NCBI GenBank assembly: GCA_963712715.1
Contig: CAVQJI010000037.1
Coordinates: 1 to 64,000 of the forward strand
DNA length: 64,000 bases
Direction of reading: 5' to 3'
Source: JAFEDN01 sp963712715
GTDB taxonomy: Bacteria; Pseudomonadota; Gammaproteobacteria; Coxiellales; Coxiellaceae
The position numbers were made by a program, and so were the translations under genes. Position 1 is the stretch's first letter. Each line of letters begins with the position of its first letter. A model generated the notes under the pieces. That model saw only the letters and a program-made list of their open reading frames with translations, was not told where the DNA came from and ran no database searches. Of this stretch, positions 55,311-63,953 are shown one piece after another.

Positions 55311-55503
55311 GTCGTCCCGCGGCTTGTCCGCATAGGCGTCAGTTTAAGGATTTTTTTCCCAAAAGACGCCGTCATTGCGAGCGCCAGCGAAGCAATCCAG
55401 TACAGAATTTCTACAAAGCTCGTACTGGATTGCTTCGCTGGCGCTCGCAATGACGGCTAAAATTCCTTAAACTGACGCCTATGCGGACAAGCCGCGGGAC
55501 GAC
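55311..55503. repeat. Palindromic MITE-like element, copy F, with extended arms
   Basis: Same design as the copy at 51383. Outer ends at 55331 and 55483, core 55371-55454, bounded by GTCGTCCCGCGGCTTGTCCG and its exact complement. Where the arms differ from the 51383 copy (for example GACTTGAT versus GGCTTGTC), both arms changed together. Confidence 0.88.
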
Positions 55504-55556
55504 GCAGCAGGAGACAAAACCATAGATTGCCGGGGTGAAGTTGAGCATAATAGGGA

Positions 55557-57086
55557 ATGGAGATTTTTTTCAGAAAAAGGATTTTGGGGATTTTCGCATG
55601 CATCCTTGCCAGTGGATGCATAGTAGGTCCCAATTTTCATGAGCCGCCATACCCTGTCACTGACCGTTATACCGAAACACCGATCCCCAAAAAAACCGCC
55701 AGCGCCCTCGGGCCGGGTGGCCAGTCACAAAAGCTGATAACAGCACGCGATATTCCGGCAGAATGGTGGGCGCTGTTTCATTCGCCCAGTCTTAATCGTT
55801 TAGTGGTGCAGGGAATTGATAATAATCCAAACTTGCAGGCGGCTCTGGCGGCTTTACGCGAGGCAGAACAAAATTTACGGGCCGGAGAAGGGCAATTATT
55901 TCCCGCCGTCAGTCTGGCTGCGTCGGCCACGCGTCAACGCTTTTCACTTGCTCAGTTTGGCGCACCTCAGACCGCCACTACTCAGAAAGGAACTTCCCAG
56001 TCTACCAGTACTATTTTTACTCTCTATAACGCTGCGGTAAATGTTTCATACACATTGGACATTTGGGGCGGGATTCGCCGGCAAATCGAAGCGCTGAGGG
56101 CGCAAGTGGATTATCAACGCTACCAATGGGACGCAGCCGATTTAATGCTGACTGGAAATATTGTCACCACCGCCATTACCGAAGCCTCTTTACGCGGTCA
56201 GATCGCTGCCACTTTGTCTCTCATTCACGAGCAGCGGCAGCTGCTGCGCGTTGTCCGACAGCAATTTAAATTAGGCGGCGCTTCAGGCGCAACGGTATTA
56301 ACGCAAGCCACGCAATTATCCCAAACTATCGCGACTTTACCGCCGTTGCAAAAAAATCTTGCGAAAAATCGCGATGCGTTGGCGGCGCTGGTGGGTAGTT
56401 TGCCCAGTCAAAGTGCTTTGCCAAAATTTTATCTGGAAGAACTGAAATTACCCACGCAAATTCCCCTGACCCTTCCTTCTGAACTGGTGTGTCAAAGACC
56501 GGATATTCAGGCTTCCGAAGCATTACTCCACGCGGCCAGTGCGCAAATCGGTGTGGCGACCGCGAATTTATTGCCTCAAATTACTCTGAACGCTTCTTAT
56601 GGATGGACGGCAACGTCATTGGCCCATTTTTTTTCTAATCAGAACAATATCTGGAGTTTGGGTAGTCAATTGACGCAGCCCATATTCCAGGGTGGCACGC
56701 TCATTGCCAGGCGACGCTCTGCAATAGCCGCTTTCGATCAGGCGGCGGCGCAATACCGGCAGACGGTTTTAGTGGCTTTTCAAAATGTCGCCGACGCATT
56801 AAACGCTTTGGAAATCGATGCCAGGGCACTGCGCGCGCAGGCCGCGGCGGAAGACGCCGCACGCGCCAATTTTATTGTGGCCCGTAATCAATATAAACTC
56901 GGTGGCGTCAGTTATCTGGTATTATTGAACGCCGAGGTGCAATACCAGCAAACCCGCATTAACCGCATCCAGGCCGAGGCTGCGCGCTACACCGATACCG
57001 CGGCGTTGTTTCAGGCTTTAGGCGGCGGCTGGTGGCACGTCATTCTGGATACGACACGGAGAGGGATGCCATGGCTAAAGGGATAA
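55557..57086 (+). CDS. RND efflux outer-membrane lipoprotein (NodT/OprM family)
   Basis: 509 residues. Signal peptide with lipobox LASGC, then the TolC-like repeat structure: ISREWWALFHSPSLNRLV-type start (IPAEWWALFHSPSLNRLVVQ), NPNLQAALAALREAEQNLRA, ELVCQRPDIQASEALLHAAS and the C-terminal YKLGGVSYLVLLNAEVQYQQ. Forms the trimeric exit duct. First gene of a three-gene operon; ends 16 bases inside the membrane-fusion gene. Confidence 0.93.
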   Translation: MEIFFRKRILGIFACILASGCIVGPNFHEPPYPVTDRYTETPIPKKTASALGPGGQSQKLITARDIPAEWWALFHSPSLNRLVVQGIDNNPNLQAALAALREAEQNLRAGEGQLFPAVSLAASATRQRFSLAQFGAPQTATTQKGTSQSTSTIFTLYNAAVNVSYTLDIWGGIRRQIEALRAQVDYQRYQWDAADLMLTGNIVTTAITEASLRGQIAATLSLIHEQRQLLRVVRQQFKLGGASGATVLTQATQLSQTIATLPPLQKNLAKNRDALAALVGSLPSQSALPKFYLEELKLPTQIPLTLPSELVCQRPDIQASEALLHAASAQIGVATANLLPQITLNASYGWTATSLAHFFSNQNNIWSLGSQLTQPIFQGGTLIARRRSAIAAFDQAAAQYRQTVLVAFQNVADALNALEIDARALRAQAAAEDAARANFIVARNQYKLGGVSYLVLLNAEVQYQQTRINRIQAEAARYTDTAALFQALGGGWWHVILDTTRRGMPWLKG

Positions 57087-58234
57087 TCCGGCCAATGTTG
57101 ATAATGATCATCGCCGTCGCCATTGTATTTGGCGCGGTTTTTGCCTACAAAATATTCCAGGGACATCGTGCACAGAAAGCCATGCAGGCAAATCAGACAC
57201 CGGTTTTTACCGTTTCTTCGGCAACCGCGACTTTTCAGCAGTGGCCGCAGCAGCTCAAGGCTACCGGCGCCTTCAGTGCCGTCCTGGGCACATACGTCAC
57301 CAGTGAAATCGCCGGTATGGTGCGCACCGTTTATTACAACGATGGCGCCATGGTAAAAAAAAATGATCTGTTGATCGAACTGAATCCCGATACTGAAATC
57401 GCCACCTTGCACGTTTATCAGTGGCAAGCTCATCTTGCCGAAATTACTTATAATCGGGATGTGGCGCAACTGGCCATCCAGGGAGTCAGTCAGCAGCAGG
57501 TAGATAATGATCTCGCTAATCTGAAGGTGTCACAATCGCAGATCGCTCAGGAAGAATCGATCATCGCCAAAAAAATGATTCGCGCGCCTTTTGACGGACG
57601 TTTGGGGATTTCGACGGTAAATCCTGGTGATTATATCAATCCTGGCGATAAAATTATTACCATTCAGGCACTGGATCCTATCTATGTGATCTTTACGTTG
57701 CCACAGCAAAATTTACCGCAGATGCAGGCAGGACAGACAGTCAGCGTGACGACCAACGTCTTTCCGGACCGCGTTTTTAAAGGGAAAATAAAAGCTATTA
57801 ACCCCATCGTCGATGAGACCACCCGCAACGTTTCTGTCGAAGCCACGCTTCAAAACCCGCAAAAAGTTTTACTGCCCGGCATTTTCGCAGATGCTACTTT
57901 GACCTTCGGCGTACCGCAAAAAGTGCTGACTTTGCCCATCACAGCCGTCAGCTTTAATCCTTATGGTCAGATTGTTTATATTATTAAAGATTCGGGAAAA
58001 AAAGATCCTCATGGTCAGGCCATGCTGACCGTGACTCAGGTTTTTGTGAAGGTAGGGGAAACTCGCGGTGATCAGATCCAGATATTATCCGGTATAAAAG
58101 CCGGCGATAAAGTGGTGACCAGTGGTCAGCTTAAACTAAAGAACGGTAGCCCCGTGGTCATTAATAATCAGATCAAGCCGAGCGAGAATCCCAATCCACA
58201 AGTGGGCAACGAGCAGGTACAGGCCACATTATGA
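57071..58234 (+). CDS. RND efflux membrane-fusion protein (periplasmic adaptor)
   Basis: 387 residues with an N-terminal membrane anchor (MLIMIIAVAIVFGAVFAYKI), biotinyl-lipoyl-like halves (GMVRTVYYNDGAMVKKNDLL and MIRAPFDGRLGISTVNPGDY), a short helical hairpin and beta-barrel (VFKGKIKAINPIVDETTRNV). The ATG at 57071 is preceded by GGAG; the upstream in-frame start at 57032 is less likely. Overlaps the pump gene by 4 bases. Confidence 0.93.
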   Translation: MAKGIIRPMLIMIIAVAIVFGAVFAYKIFQGHRAQKAMQANQTPVFTVSSATATFQQWPQQLKATGAFSAVLGTYVTSEIAGMVRTVYYNDGAMVKKNDLLIELNPDTEIATLHVYQWQAHLAEITYNRDVAQLAIQGVSQQQVDNDLANLKVSQSQIAQEESIIAKKMIRAPFDGRLGISTVNPGDYINPGDKIITIQALDPIYVIFTLPQQNLPQMQAGQTVSVTTNVFPDRVFKGKIKAINPIVDETTRNVSVEATLQNPQKVLLPGIFADATLTFGVPQKVLTLPITAVSFNPYGQIVYIIKDSGKKDPHGQAMLTVTQVFVKVGETRGDQIQILSGIKAGDKVVTSGQLKLKNGSPVVINNQIKPSENPNPQVGNEQVQATL

Positions 58235-61200
58235 ACATTACCGATATTTTTATTCGCAGGCCGGTATTGGCGACCGTCGTGAGTTTGCTGATTCTGGTGC
58301 TGGGTTTGCGTTCCATGGTGTCATTACCGATTCGTCAATTTCCTTTTACCGAAAACGCGATAATCACGGTCTCTACATACTATATCGGCGCCGATCCCGC
58401 TACCGTGGCGGGGTTCATCACGACACCGCTGGAAAATTCCATTGCGCAGGCCAATGGCATTGATTATATGACCTCTTCGAGCAATCAAAACGTTAGCACC
58501 ATCACCGTGAATTTATTGCTGAATTATGATTCCAATGCGGCCTTGAGCGATATTAATAGTAAAATTAACGCCGTCCTCAATCAATTGCCGCCGGCTTCAC
58601 AACAGCCGGCGTTATCAATTTCCATTAGTGAAACGATTGATTCCATGTATATCGCCTTTTATAGCGACGTTCTCGCCGATAACCAGATCACCGACTATCT
58701 GGTTCGCGCGGTGCAACCAAAACTCCAGGCTGTTAACGGCGTGCAGAACGCGCAAATTCTCGGCCCGCAGATATTGGCCATGCGTATCTGGCTGAACCCG
58801 TTAAAAATGTCGGCGTTAGGCGTTTCCGCGGCCGACGTCAGCGCCGCATTGACGGCGAACGATTTTATCTCCGCATCCGGACGCACGGATGGCAATATGA
58901 TTACAATTAATCTCACGGCGACTACTGGATTGCATACCGTTGAACAGTTTGAAAATTTGGTCATCAAAGCGCAAAACAACGCCATCGTGAGAATAAAAGA
59001 TGTGGCCAAAGTCACATTGGGCTCGCAAAATTATAATACTTCGGTGAGCTTTGATACCAAGGATGCTGTTTATATCGGCATTCAGGTCGCTCCAAAAGCG
59101 AATTTATTAACAGTGATCAACGCCATTAAAAAATTATATCCTTCCATTGAGCAGCAATTACCGCAAGGCTTAAAAACCCGCATTGTGTATGACGCCACTG
59201 CTTATGTGCACAGTTCCATCCATGAAGTGGTGAAATCTCTCGTCGAGGCTTTGATTATTGTGACAGTGGTCATTTTTTTATTTTTAGGATCGGTGCGTTC
59301 CGTCATTATACCTTCTGTCACCATTCCCCTGTCGCTGATAGGAGCATTTTTTGCCATGCTGCTGTTTCATTTTTCAATCAATTTGCTCAGTTTACTGGCG
59401 CTAGTGCTGGCTATTGGATTGGTGGTGGATGATGCGATTATCGTCGTGGAAAATGTCGAACGCCACATTGAAGACGGTATGACGCCATTGGCTGCCGCGT
59501 TTCAGGGAGCGCGTGAACTCGCCGGTCCCATCCTGGCGATTACGGTGGTGTTAATCGCCGTGTATTTGCCGATTGGATTTATGGGCGGATTAACCGGCGC
59601 TTTATTTACCGAGTTTGCCTTCACGCTCGCGGGGTCGGTCACCATATCGGCGATTATCGCTTTGACCTTATCTCCCATGATGTGTTCTAAAATGTTAAAG
59701 CCGAAACATGCGCAAGATCGTAAAAATAAATTTATCCTGTTTCTTGACCAGCAGTTTGAGCGCTTGCGTTTGGGTTACGAGAAAAGATTGCATCGTGTGC
59801 TGGATTTTTTGCCGGTTATTATCGTATTTGCGATTTTAATTTTAGGTTCGATCTATTTTCTGTATGCCACTTCGAAATCGGAGTTAGCGCCGATGGAAGA
59901 TCAGGGTGTGGTGATCACCCAGATTACCGCCGCCCCAAACGCATCGTTGGGGCAGACTAAATTATTTTCTCTGCAAATGGCCAAAAATTTTCTGGCCTGG
60001 CCCGAGGTGGCTCACACGTTTGAGCTGGACGGCTCGACGGGTTTCAATTCCAGTATTGTCGGTGGCGTGCTAAAGCCGTGGGATCAGCGCAGCAAGACGG
60101 AAATGGCGATGGTGCCGCACGCTCAACAGCAGCTCAATCAAATTGCCGGCGTCAAAGCCGCTGCGTTTGAATTACCGCCATTACCGGGAGGCGGGAATGG
60201 TCTGCCGGTGCAATATGTCATTCAAACCGCAAATCCATTTGAATCTCTCAATGATATTGCGCAAAACATCATTCAGCAAGCGTGGAAAAGCGGCGAATTT
60301 TTATATTTAGACAGCGATCTTAAAATTGACAAGCAACAGGTCACTCTGGAGCTGGATCGCGATAAAATTTCGCAAATGGGTTTGACCATGCAGCAGGTCG
60401 GTAACGTGCTTTCCTCCAGTCTCAGCGAAAATTACCTGAATTATTTCAGTTTAGATGGTCGCTCTTACCAGGTTATTCCGCAAACTGAGCGCATGCAACG
60501 ATTAAATTTCAATCAATTATTAAATTATTATATTCGTACAGCGAATGGTATGGCGCCGCTATCGACAGTTGTAAAATTTCATAGTGAAGTGGTGCCGGAA
60601 AATATTAATCATTTTCAGCAACTCAATTCTGCGACTATATCAGCCATTCCAGCGCCCGGGGTGACTCAAGGCCAGGCATTAAATGCTTTAAATGCCATTG
60701 CCAAACAGGTATTGAATCCGGAATACAGCGTTAATTACGCTTCGCAATCCCGGCAATATATTCAGGAAGGCAATGCTTTGATCGTCACTTTTTTCTTCGC
60801 GCTGATTATTATTTATCTGGCGCTGGCGGCATTGTTTGAAAGTTTTCGCGATCCTTTCATTGTGCTGATTAGTGTGCCGATGTCGATTTGTGGCGCCATG
60901 ATTTTTGTCAGCATGGGCATCGGCGGGGCGAGTTTGAATATTTACACCGAAGTCGGCCTGGTCACCCTGATTGGTTTAATCAGCAAACATGGCATTTTGA
61001 TCGTACAATTTGCCAATGATACCCAGCGGGAAGGTAAAAGCCGTCGCGAAGCGGTGGAAATAGCCGCCGGCATCCGTTTGCGCCCAATTTTAATGACCAC
61101 CGCCGCGATGGTGCTGGGAGTCATTCCGCTAATCACCGCCAGTGGCGCGGGCGCCGTAAGCCGCTTCAACATCGGTTTGGTTATCGCCACCGGTATCGCC

Positions 61201-61305
61201 ATCGGCACATTATTCACTTTATTTGTAGTCCCCGCCATGTATTTTCTGCTGGCTGAAGATATTCAGCCTGAGGAAGCCCCCGCACCCCGCGCTCTTCCGG
61301 GCTAG
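58231..61305 (+). CDS. RND multidrug efflux pump, HAE1 family
   Basis: 1024 residues with twelve membrane helices and two large periplasmic loops, as AcrB/MexB. NITDIFIRRPVLATVVSLLI opens the protein. The proton-relay aspartate pair is in LAIGLVVDDAIIVVENVERH and the conserved Lys/Thr helix in VTLIGLISKHGILIVQFAND. Complete and unbroken. Together with the two upstream genes it is a self-sufficient tripartite exporter; substrates cannot be predicted. Confidence 0.95.
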   Translation: MNITDIFIRRPVLATVVSLLILVLGLRSMVSLPIRQFPFTENAIITVSTYYIGADPATVAGFITTPLENSIAQANGIDYMTSSSNQNVSTITVNLLLNYDSNAALSDINSKINAVLNQLPPASQQPALSISISETIDSMYIAFYSDVLADNQITDYLVRAVQPKLQAVNGVQNAQILGPQILAMRIWLNPLKMSALGVSAADVSAALTANDFISASGRTDGNMITINLTATTGLHTVEQFENLVIKAQNNAIVRIKDVAKVTLGSQNYNTSVSFDTKDAVYIGIQVAPKANLLTVINAIKKLYPSIEQQLPQGLKTRIVYDATAYVHSSIHEVVKSLVEALIIVTVVIFLFLGSVRSVIIPSVTIPLSLIGAFFAMLLFHFSINLLSLLALVLAIGLVVDDAIIVVENVERHIEDGMTPLAAAFQGARELAGPILAITVVLIAVYLPIGFMGGLTGALFTEFAFTLAGSVTISAIIALTLSPMMCSKMLKPKHAQDRKNKFILFLDQQFERLRLGYEKRLHRVLDFLPVIIVFAILILGSIYFLYATSKSELAPMEDQGVVITQITAAPNASLGQTKLFSLQMAKNFLAWPEVAHTFELDGSTGFNSSIVGGVLKPWDQRSKTEMAMVPHAQQQLNQIAGVKAAAFELPPLPGGGNGLPVQYVIQTANPFESLNDIAQNIIQQAWKSGEFLYLDSDLKIDKQQVTLELDRDKISQMGLTMQQVGNVLSSSLSENYLNYFSLDGRSYQVIPQTERMQRLNFNQLLNYYIRTANGMAPLSTVVKFHSEVVPENINHFQQLNSATISAIPAPGVTQGQALNALNAIAKQVLNPEYSVNYASQSRQYIQEGNALIVTFFFALIIIYLALAALFESFRDPFIVLISVPMSICGAMIFVSMGIGGASLNIYTEVGLVTLIGLISKHGILIVQFANDTQREGKSRREAVEIAAGIRLRPILMTTAAMVLGVIPLITASGAGAVSRFNIGLVIATGIAIGTLFTLFVVPAMYFLLAEDIQPEEAPAPRALPG

Positions 61306-61322
61306 TCACCCCCCTGAGTTTA

Positions 61323-61415
61323 AGATTTGGCGTTCTATAATTTTTTATACCACGCCAAATCTATTTGTTCTTCCTGGATTTGGCGTGCTATAATTTTCCA
61401 TACCACGCCAAATCT
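61323..61415 (+). promoter_or_regulatory. Duplicated palindromic promoter/operator
   Basis: Two ~40-bp units (61323-61362 and 61377-61415). Each is an inverted repeat of GATTTGGCGT with ACGCCAAATC, and each holds a TATAAT box (61336-61341 and 61389-61394) inside the dyad. They lie directly upstream of the ATPase gene, so two tandem promoters with built-in operators are suggested. Confidence 0.7.
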
Positions 61416-61428
61416 TTTGGAGACTATC

Positions 61429-62875
61429 ATGATTAATCGCGAAGGATATGTTGCCGAACTCACTATTCTCGGTAAAAATCCCGAACCTCAATTACTAGCC
61501 CTTTACGGACGTCGGCGTGTGGGGAAAACATGCCTGGTGAGACATTGTTTTCAGCGCCCGGATGTGATTTATATGGAAGTGACCGGTTTAAAAGATGGCG
61601 ATATGCGGCAACAGCTTGCGTTGTTCAGTCAGGCATTAGCGAATTGTTTTTTTGCCGGAGCGCCGTTAGCCGTTCCTAAAGACTGGTTTTCGGCGTTTGA
61701 ATTATTGACACAACAGCTATTGAAACCGGCCCGCTCCAAATTACGCGTATTATTTTTGGATGAGTTGCCGTGGCTGGCGACGAATCGCTCGGGATTATTG
61801 GCAGCGCTGGATCATTATTGGAATACTCAATGGTCGCGATTGCGTCATTTGATTGTTGTCGTTTGTGGTTCGGCGGCATCGTGGATGCTGGATAAAATTA
61901 TTAACGCCAAAGGCGGGTTGCATAATCGTCTCACCAAAGTGATTAATCTAAAACCTTTTACCCTAAGTGAAACTAAACAGTTTCTCTCGGCGAAAAAACT
62001 GCGTCTCGATAATAAGCATATACTCGATTTATATATGGTGATGGGTGGCATTCCCTATTACCTGGAGCAATTAAAGCCGGGTAAATCCGTGGCGCAAAAC
62101 ATTAATCAGTTATGTTTTAGCACGGACGGTTTGTTGTTGACGGAATTTCCGCGTTTATTTCAATCGTTATTTGCTTTATCCGAAATAAATATGCGAATTA
62201 TTCGGGTAATTGCCGCGCATCGTTATGGAATCAGTCGCCAACAGATTATTAAAAAAACGAAAATTCCTTCCGGGAGCAATTTGAACAGCCGTTTATATGA
62301 ACTGCACGCAGCGGGATTTATTCATGGCTACACACCGTTTGGTTATGGAAAAAAAGAAACATATTATCGCGTGATTGATGAGTATGCGTTATTTTATTTG
62401 CGCTGGATAGAACCGCACTCAAAGAGCGGTCATCCATTTAGCGGCAATCATTGGCAGGTAGAGGTAAAGACTCCCGCATGGCTCAGTTGGGCGGGTTACA
62501 CTTTTGAAGGGATCTGCCTGAAACACAGTGAGCAGATTTTGCGGGCGTTAGGATTGGAGACGAATTGGCTGTAAAATCAGTAGTTGGCGGCATGTGGCTG
62601 CCATCAAATCGGCAGCATCGGGAGCGCAAATTGATTTATTGTTTGACCGCAATGATGATGCGATAACTTTGTGTGAAATTAAATATTGTGAAAAACCTTA
62701 TAGCCTGGATAAAGCGGCAGCTAAATCCCTACTGCAAAAACGGGATATTTTTATGACATTGACTAAAACCAGAAAACAGTTATTTATCGCTTTTATTACC
62801 ACAATGGGTCTAAAACCCGGCTTATGGAACGATGAGGTGATTGATACCGTCATCGATTTAGACAAATTATTTTAG
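61429..62875 (+). CDS. AAA ATPase with DUF234-type C-terminus (one frameshift)
   Basis: Walker A is LYGRRRVGKTCLVRH, Walker B LRVLFLDELPWLA, followed by a sensor-like VVVCGSAASWMLDKI, a winged-helix region (YGISRQQIIKKTKIPSGSNL) and a C-terminal PD-(D/E)XK-like segment, GAQIDLLFDRNDDAITLCEI with KYCEKPY. The frame ends at 62574 after ETNWL and resumes, in another frame, as KISSWRHVAAIKSAASGAQI, ending at 62875. Removing one base near 62570 restores about 482 residues. Proteins of this kind are widespread, often solitary, and of uncertain function (suggested mobile or defence-linked). Start at 61429 with GGAG upstream. Confidence 0.82.
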
Positions 62876-62955
62876 AATAGCGGCGATTCCCTGCGCCATG
62901 GGCTATAATTAGATTATAAGGTCCAGTGCTGTGTCTTTTTATTTGGGAATATTTT

Positions 62956-63438
62956 ATGAATAAGATAGAAAAGAAATTGATGATAGTTCTATTAAGTTTT
63001 TTAATTTCACCAATTGCTCATGCTAAAGTAGAGTCTGCTTATCCTTGTAAAAACCTGTTAGGGACTCATTGGAAAGGAACCTTAACTGGCTCTGGTGAAT
63101 TTCCACCCCATCCGATACATATGGAAGATTTTCATATAGAGCGTGTCGATCTCTATCTTGGATCTGTCTATTATATTTCCGGGAATTTTGTTTATACCTC
63201 AAATGGTACTCGGTACAGCGAAAGGCTAAACGGTGATTGTTTTGAAAGCATTACATGGGGCACTGCTACTATTAAGTCTGCCATAATAACTCTCGTTAGG
63301 GACGCTCCTCATGATCACCCAAATGCATGTTTTCAGCAGCAGCTTACCGCCAAGCGGTTTTGGCGGCAACAGCAGAACAGGCACATTAACATTGAAATAA
63401 AGTCAGCAATTCCCGCTGTACTCAGCGGGAATTGCTGA
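62956..63438 (+). CDS. Small secreted protein, paralogue of the 18784 gene
   Basis: 160 residues with a signal peptide (MNKIEKKLMIVLLSFLISPI, cleavage after AHA) and mature CKNLLGTHWKGTLTGSGEF, matching the start of the protein encoded at 18784-19242. The middle part (YLGSVYYISGNFVYTSNGTR) diverges. The last twelve residues come from an R2 end repeat, so the original C-terminus is probably lost. A TATAAT at 62904-62909 could be its -10 box. Function unknown. Confidence 0.65.
   Translation: MNKIEKKLMIVLLSFLISPIAHAKVESAYPCKNLLGTHWKGTLTGSGEFPPHPIHMEDFHIERVDLYLGSVYYISGNFVYTSNGTRYSERLNGDCFESITWGTATIKSAIITLVRDAPHDHPNACFQQQLTAKRFWRQQQNRHINIEIKSAIPAVLSGNC
63404..63437. repeat. R2 end hairpin at a gene 3' end
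   Basis: CAGCAATTCCCGCTG and its complement CAGCGGGAATTGCTG around a TACT loop; overlaps the last codons of the preceding gene and lies 6 bases before the convergent CPBP gene, where it may act as a bidirectional terminator. Confidence 0.85.
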
Positions 63439-63443
63439 GGATG

Positions 63444-63953
63444 TCAAATTAATCTTTCAATTCCGCAAATAAAAATGGCCCAAATTCCAATAAGCCAGTG
63501 AGAAATAATCACGCCAATTAATGAACTTTGTTTTGAATATAAATATCCCCAAAATAGACCTTGAACAAAAGCCAAAAAAGGAAAAAAAGGAGATCCGTGA
63601 AGATGTACAATAGCAAAAAGCAAATTGGAAACTAAAATAGCAGTCCAGGTTCTTTGAAATTCTGTACCGGCGAGGAAACGGTAAAATGTTCCCTGTAATG
63701 TTCCCCGGACAATAAATTCCTGAAAAGGTACAAATACGATATAGCCAACCAGGCTAATGAAATATGAAGACCATGAGAATGCGGCATGTGCCTGAAGTAC
63801 CGCCTCTACATCAAATAATGTTATTCCTTTAAAAACAGTAGAAATAAGCAACCATTTTACAAGAGTAAATAGGCCAATAAAAACTAAAGAATAAAGTATG
63901 GCTTGTTTGCAATCTTTTTTCCAATTTCTAGTCGTAATCCCAAACATTTTCAA
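63444..63953 (-). CDS. CPBP-family intramembrane protease-like protein
   Basis: 169 residues with about five membrane helices. The motif VPFQEFIVRGTLQGTFYRFL corresponds to the EExxxR motif of CAAX-protease/bacteriocin-processing (CPBP) proteins, but the first Glu is Gln. Motif 2 is FAIVHLHG (FxxxH) and motif 3 SHWLIGIW. Members are glutamic-type intramembrane proteases, some giving bacteriocin self-immunity. The frame begins with TTG at 63953; ATG at 63947 is the alternative. Activity is doubtful given the Gln, but the second Glu and both His are kept. Confidence 0.75.
   Translation of the reverse strand: MKMFGITTRNWKKDCKQAILYSLVFIGLFTLVKWLLISTVFKGITLFDVEAVLQAHAAFSWSSYFISLVGYIVFVPFQEFIVRGTLQGTFYRFLAGTEFQRTWTAILVSNLLFAIVHLHGSPFFPFLAFVQGLFWGYLYSKQSSLIGVIISHWLIGIWAIFICGIERLI

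Noticed and set aside
18600..55510. The palindromic repeats as a CRISPR array.
   Set aside because: Copies are single, kilobases apart, with no regular spacers and no cas genes.
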